From Streptomyces sp. NBC_00536 (GTDB lineage: Bacteria > Actinomycetota > Actinomycetes > Streptomycetales > Streptomycetaceae), in the NCBI RefSeq assembly GCF_036346295.1, contig NZ_CP107819.1:4526001-4590000 (forward strand): a stretch of 64,000 nt of DNA, given 5' to 3'. A program made the position numbers and the translations under genes. Shown here piece after piece: positions 60,433 through 64,000 of the stretch (positions within the stretch are counted from its first letter, which is position 1; each line of letters starts with the position of its first letter). The notes beneath the pieces were generated by a model. It was not told the origin of the DNA. It ran no database searches and saw nothing but the letters and a program-made list of their open reading frames with translations.

Positions 60433-61008
60433 ATGGGACATCGCGAAGATCTGCTCGAAGGCGCCAAGAAGTGCCTGGTCGAGAAGGGGTTCGGGCGCAC
60501 GACCGCGCGGGACATCGTCAACGCGTCCGGCGCCAACCTGGCCTCGATCGGCTACCACTACGGCTCCAAGGACGCCCTGCTCGCCCAGGCGTTCATCGCC
60601 CTCGCGGAGGAGTGGGGCGACGCCTTCTCCCCGGACGTGACCGGGGACGGCGGCTCGCTGGACCGCTTCCGCTCGGTGTGGGAGGGCATCCTCTCCCAGC
60701 AGGAACGGTTCGCGCCGATGTGGGCGGCCAGCATGGAGGTCGCGCTCAGCCGGGACCGGATGCCGGAACTGCGGGCGATGCTCGCGGCCTCCGAGGGCGA
60801 GGGCCGCAGCGGCCTGATCTCCCTGTTCACGGGCATCCCGGAAGAGGACCTCAGCGCCGACGACCTGCGGACCCTCGGTGCGCTGTACCAGGCGATGCTG
60901 ACCGGGGTGATGCTCCAGTGGCAGTTCGACCCGGCCACGGCGGCCACGGCGGCGGACCTCACGGAAGGCCTCCGCCGCCTGGCCACCGCCCTCACCCCGA
61001 AGCCCTGA
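60433..61008 (+). CDS. TetR-family transcriptional regulator
   Basis: A 191-residue regulator. The N-terminal HTH (about 5-50; TTARDIVNASGANLASIGYHYGSKDALLAQAF) is followed by a TetR C-terminal ligand domain. It is divergent from the DHA2 pump, so it probably represses the pump until a toxic ligand binds. The ATG is at 60433. A repeat-filled gap follows its stop. Confidence 0.92.
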   Translation: MGHREDLLEGAKKCLVEKGFGRTTARDIVNASGANLASIGYHYGSKDALLAQAFIALAEEWGDAFSPDVTGDGGSLDRFRSVWEGILSQQERFAPMWAASMEVALSRDRMPELRAMLAASEGEGRSGLISLFTGIPEEDLSADDLRTLGALYQAMLTGVMLQWQFDPATAATAADLTEGLRRLATALTPKP

Positions 61009-61054
61009 CCCCGCCGACCCGGGGGCGGGGCCGGGTTGTCCCCCTGCGCCGGAG

Positions 61055-61375
61055 CCCCGGCGCGGCCGGACCGGTGCCGGGGGCGCCGCGCGTCGGTGTC
61101 GGCGGTCCGGGCCGCGCACCCGCGCCTCAATCGCCGGCGGGGCTGGCAATGCCCCGGCCCGGGGCCTCGGCGCGGCCGGGCCGGTGCCGGGGGCGCCGCG
61201 CGCCGGTGTCGGCGGTGCGGGCCGTGTGCCCGCGCCTCAATCGCCGGCGGGGCTGGGTTGTGCCCCGGGCCGGGGCCTCGGCGCGGCCGGGCCGGGCTGG
61301 GGTGCCCGGTGGCGGTGTCGGCGGTGCGGGCCGCGTGCCCGCGCCTCAAACGCCGGCGGGGCTGGGAATGCCCTG
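61055..61375. repeat. Tandem array with about 110-bp period (three copies)
   Basis: The CCTCAA core occurs at 61125, 61235 and 61344, spaced 110 and 109 bases, with flanking GCGCGGCCGGRCCGGTGCCG-type and GTGTCGGCGGTSCGGGCCG sequence repeated alongside. It is a tandem amplification of the same dispersed element seen elsewhere in the window. Confidence 0.9.
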
Positions 61376-61530
61376 GCCCGGGGCCTCGGTAGGACTGGGT
61401 TGTGCCCCTGGGTCGGGGCCTCGGTAGGGCGGGGTTGGGAATGCCCCTGGGGCAGTGGCTTTGGTAGGGCGGGGGTTGGGAATGCCCCTGGGCCGGGGGC
61501 TTCGTGGGGTGCTGGGCCGGGTGGGGGAGT
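61376..61530. repeat. G-rich tandem repeats
   Basis: Three imperfect copies of a unit containing GGTAGGGCGGGGTTGGGAAT and TGCCCCTGGG, about 55 bases long, follow the 110-bp array. Runs of G make quadruplex structures possible on the plus strand. Confidence 0.7.
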
Positions 61531-61534
61531 GTGG

Positions 61535-61632
61535 GGGGTGTGGGGTGTCCCCGCAGGCCGAGCAGAACCACTGCCGGGTGGCTTTCCGACCCCGGGAGGG
61601 TTCTGCGAGCCGAGGAGACACCCCACACCCCC
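61535..61632. other. Long nested hairpin element
   Basis: The outer arms GGGGGTGTGGGGTGTC (about 61534-61549) and GACACCCCACACCCCC (61617-61632) are complementary. Inner arms GCAGAACC (61562-61569) and GGTTCTGC (61599-61606) pair perfectly, and CCGGG/CCCGG near the tip can close a third stem. The whole would form one ~98-base stem-loop with internal bulges. It lies between convergent genes. It could be a terminator, a small structured RNA or a mobile-element remnant. Confidence 0.7.
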
Positions 61633-61798
61633 GCGCTCCCCCGCCCCCACCCCGACCCCGCCCAGCCCGGGCAGTGCCCCCGGCGACCCCGGTCAGCCAC
61701 CCCGACCCCGCCCCGCACGGGCACCCTGAGCCTCGCCGGCGATTGAGGCGCGGGCGCCGGGGACCGGACCCCGGGTTCCGAACCGCCCAAGCCACCGG

Positions 61799-62827
61799 TC
61801 AGGCGTCGCGGCGGCGCCCGCGTCCGACCAGGCGGCGGCCCGCCAGCACGATGGCCGTCGCGCCGACCAGCACCATCGCGCCCACCGTGAAGTTCCCGCC
61901 GCCGGGAGCGCCCCCGGCAGCCGGCGGGGACCCGGGGCCCGGGGTGGCCCCGGGCGCAGACGAGGGCGAGGCGGCGGCGCCAGCCGCAACCGGCACGGCC
62001 ACCACCCGGCTGTTCACCCCCTCCGACCCGAACATCAGCACCTTCCCGTCCGGCGTGTACGTCACCGACTCCGCCTGCCCCTGCCACGGCGCGTCCTCCC
62101 GCACCCCCTCGCCCTGCGGCTTGCCGTCCTTCCAGGGGAAGGTCCGCGCGAAGAAGTACCCGCGCAGGGTCAGCCTCCCGCCGTCCGGCGAGAACGCCCC
62201 GTCCGTCACCCACGGCACGTCCGCGACCCGGCGGAACTCGTTGCTCCCCGACGCCGACAGCTGCTCCGGCCCCTCGTACAGCCCGCCCTTGTCCTCGCTC
62301 TTGCTCGCGATGTACACCCGCCCGGTCACCGGATGGACCATCAGCGCCTCGGCGTTGCGCGGCCCGTCCGCATAACGCACCGTGAACTGCACCGGTTTGA
62401 CCGTCACGTCGCCGAGCTGCGCGGGCTCCGGGAAGCGGTAGATCCACACGTGGTCCCAGGTGCCGCCCAGGTTGTCGCCGATGTCCCCGACGTAGAGCTG
62501 GCCGTCCGGGCCGAGCGAGATCGCCTCGACGTCGCGCGGGGCGCCGATGCCCTCCATCGTGACGCGGGCGACCGTACGGCCCGTGGCCGAGTCGACGGCG
62601 TACACGTACGGCCCGTCGTCACTGTCGTTGTGCGTCCAGTAGACCCCCGGATGGATCTTGCTGGCCGCCAGCCCGCTGGACTCCTTGATCCGCGGATCCG
62701 AGATCGTGAAGGAAGACGCCCCGGGCGCGGGCGAGGCGGCGAACGGGGCGGCGGCCGCCGCACCCGACAGCAGCGCCAGGGCGGCAACGGCGGTGGCGAC
62801 GGCGGCGGCAGGCAGAAGCGGGCGCAT
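61799..62827 (-). CDS. Secreted beta-propeller-like protein with C-terminal membrane anchor
   Basis: A 342-residue exported protein. Signal peptide (about 1-27) is followed by about six beta-propeller-like segments (KESSGLAASKIHPGVYWTHND, DVEAISLGPDGQLYVGDIGDN, AEALMVHPVTGRVYIASK) and a Gly/Pro/Ala-rich linker. A final hydrophobic helix (about 308-330) ends in RGRRRDA, as in cell-surface anchors, but I see no sortase motif. GTGGGGGG lies just before ATG 62827. The function is unknown; it resembles esterase-like or scaffold propellers. Confidence 0.78.
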   Translation of the reverse strand: MRPLLPAAAVATAVAALALLSGAAAAAPFAASPAPGASSFTISDPRIKESSGLAASKIHPGVYWTHNDSDDGPYVYAVDSATGRTVARVTMEGIGAPRDVEAISLGPDGQLYVGDIGDNLGGTWDHVWIYRFPEPAQLGDVTVKPVQFTVRYADGPRNAEALMVHPVTGRVYIASKSEDKGGLYEGPEQLSASGSNEFRRVADVPWVTDGAFSPDGGRLTLRGYFFARTFPWKDGKPQGEGVREDAPWQGQAESVTYTPDGKVLMFGSEGVNSRVVAVPVAAGAAASPSSAPGATPGPGSPPAAGGAPGGGNFTVGAMVLVGATAIVLAGRRLVGRGRRRDA

Positions 62828-62929
62828 CCCCCCACCCTGCCAGGCCGCGCCCACACCATTGCCCGGCAGGCCCGGGGCCGTGTCCGGCATCACGTGGGCA
62901 GCACGACCGTGATCCGCGATGATGACCGG

Positions 62930-63658
62930 ATGCGTTTCATGTTCGTCGGCGACTCCATGACCATCGGACGCGCCGGCGACTTCACCTGGCGCTACCGGAT
63001 GTGGCAGCACCTGAGCGCCCACTTCGGCGGCCCCCACGAGATCGTCGGCCCGCGCAGCGAGGTCTACGACACCTCCGCCGACGCGCCGACCAGCCACGTC
63101 TACGCCGACCCCGGCTTCCCCGCCGACGCCCGCCGCCACCTGGCCGGCTGGGGCGAGGGCTGGCAGCACATGGTCCCGCTCATCGGCGACGCCGCCCGCG
63201 CCCACCGCCCGGACGTGCTCCTCGTCTCCCTCGGCCTGATCGACCTCGGCTTCTACACGGACGCCGACCAGACCGCCGCCAACGTCCGCCGCTTCGTCGA
63301 CGAGGCCCGCGCCGCCCGCCCCCGCATCCGGATGGTGCTGCTCCCGGTCATCCCCAACGTCCGCGCCGACACCGACGCGCCCTTCGCCGCCCAGGTGATC
63401 CGCTTCAACGAGCTGCTGGCGAAGGCGGTCGCAGACCTCTCCACCGACGCGTCGCCGCTGCTGCTGGCCGCGCGCCCGCAGGACTACGACCTGCGCCACG
63501 ACACCTACGACGGCACCCACCCCAGCGCCTCGGGCGAACACCGCCTCGCGGGCGAGTTCGCGGCCGTCATGCACCAGGCCTGGGGCATCGGCGCGCCGTA
63601 CACGCCGACCGGAGCGTCGTCCGGAGCGCCGTCCGGGCCGCCATCCGAAGGTCTGTAA
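62930..63658 (+). CDS. SGNH/GDSL hydrolase
   Basis: A 242-residue esterase-like hydrolase with no signal peptide. Block I is FVGDSMTIG (catalytic Ser near residue 9) and block V is DGTHPSASGEHRLA (catalytic Asp and His near 200). The conserved Gly and Asn blocks are less clear; SLGLIDLGF stands where GTND is expected, so the Asn appears to be replaced. It is divergent from the propeller gene by about 100 bases. The substrate is unknown. The Pro/Ser/Gly-rich tail is probably disordered. Confidence 0.82.
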   Translation: MRFMFVGDSMTIGRAGDFTWRYRMWQHLSAHFGGPHEIVGPRSEVYDTSADAPTSHVYADPGFPADARRHLAGWGEGWQHMVPLIGDAARAHRPDVLLVSLGLIDLGFYTDADQTAANVRRFVDEARAARPRIRMVLLPVIPNVRADTDAPFAAQVIRFNELLAKAVADLSTDASPLLLAARPQDYDLRHDTYDGTHPSASGEHRLAGEFAAVMHQAWGIGAPYTPTGASSGAPSGPPSEGL

Positions 63659-63717
63659 CACGCCCTTCACCGCAGGGTCTTGCTTCGAGCGCGCTCCAAG
63701 CAGTTGGCTTGTGCCCC

Positions 63718-64000
63718 ATGAAGTACACGCAGCTCGGACGCACCGGCCTCAAGGTCAGCCGACTTGTCCTCGGCACGATGAACTTCGGCCCCCAGACCGG
63801 GGAGCCGGAAAGTCACGCGATCATGGATTCCGCGCTCGACGCGGGCATCAACTTCTTCGACACCGCGAACGTCTACGGCTGGGGCGAGAACAAGGGCCGC
63901 ACCGAAGAGATCATCGGCACCTGGTTCGCGCAGGGCGGCGGCCGCCGCGAGAAGACGGTCCTCGCCACCAAGGTCTACGGCAGCATGGCCGCCGAGGGTG
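63718..64000 (+). CDS. Aldo/keto reductase, 5' part (runs off the window)
   Basis: The first 94 residues of an NADPH-dependent aldo/keto reductase. It starts MKYTQLGRTGLKVSRLVLGTM and has the AKR signature DSALDAGINFFDTANVYG with the catalytic Asp and Tyr, then TKVYG. The remaining two-thirds lies beyond base 64000. It follows the SGNH gene by 59 bases on the same strand. Confidence 0.95.
   Translation, partial: MKYTQLGRTGLKVSRLVLGTMNFGPQTGEPESHAIMDSALDAGINFFDTANVYGWGENKGRTEEIIGTWFAQGGGRREKTVLATKVYGSMAAEG

Overview
This 64-kb window is high-GC actinobacterial chromosome, almost certainly from a Streptomyces species. Third codon positions are nearly all G/C, GTG starts are common, and the gene order matches what I remember of the S. 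coelicolor SCO4281-SCO4340 core region: cdgB, nagA-nagK, otsB/otsA, thrC, a cold-shock gene, groEL2, murQ, XPB helicase and mqnD-mqnB. It is mostly conserved core chromosome with a few accessory insertions. I saw no tRNA, rRNA, CRISPR array, transposase or integrase.

Left part (1-16.7 kb): a GAF-PAS-GGDEF diguanylate cyclase (cdgB) with a BldD-box-like site; a membrane-anchored carbohydrate-binding protein; a PfkB-type hexose kinase; the nagK-nagA amino-sugar operon facing an orphan sugar-binding lipoprotein across an intergenic region with two DasR-like sites; trehalose genes otsB and otsA, convergent; glucosyl-3-phosphoglycerate synthase; a SAM-I riboswitch in front of thrC and a CysO-like sulfur carrier; a cold-shock protein; and groEL with two tandem CIRCE elements.

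Middle-left (16.7-34 kb): a SigE-family ECF sigma factor with a membrane partner; an orphan trpF; a GH16-like protein; an ECF41 sigma/FAD-oxidoreductase pair with a matching promoter; a secreted alpha/beta hydrolase; a WhiJ-type HTH/DUF397 pair; two unknown genes ending in the same 26-bp repeat; a secreted serine hydrolase; a MurNAc-type recycling cluster (RpiR regulator, murQ, EIIBC); two small conserved genes; an MFS pump; an HD protein; and cutC, with another DasR-like site in its promoter region.

Middle-right (34.6-45.8 kb): nucleic-acid machines, namely a HelR-type helicase, XPB helicase and an XPB-N/WYL protein. A large NB-ARC/TPR gene and a DUF4291 gene separate XPB from the XPB-N/WYL gene. 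The NB-ARC protein has a short N-terminal motif resembling bacterial amyloid-signalling sequences.

Right part (46.5-64 kb): an iron-box-controlled siderophore-type ABC transporter lacking a binding protein, a HAD phosphatase, a second cold-shock protein, the futalosine-pathway genes mqnB and mqnD, MFS and DUF3027 genes, an NfeD-like/SPFH pair, a 14-TM MFS pump with a divergent TetR regulator, a secreted propeller-like protein, an SGNH hydrolase and the start of an aldo/keto reductase.

A striking non-coding feature is a family of GC-rich, partly palindromic repeats. They fill six intergenic gaps, five of them between convergent genes, and in two places have become tandem arrays (52-bp and about 110-bp periods).
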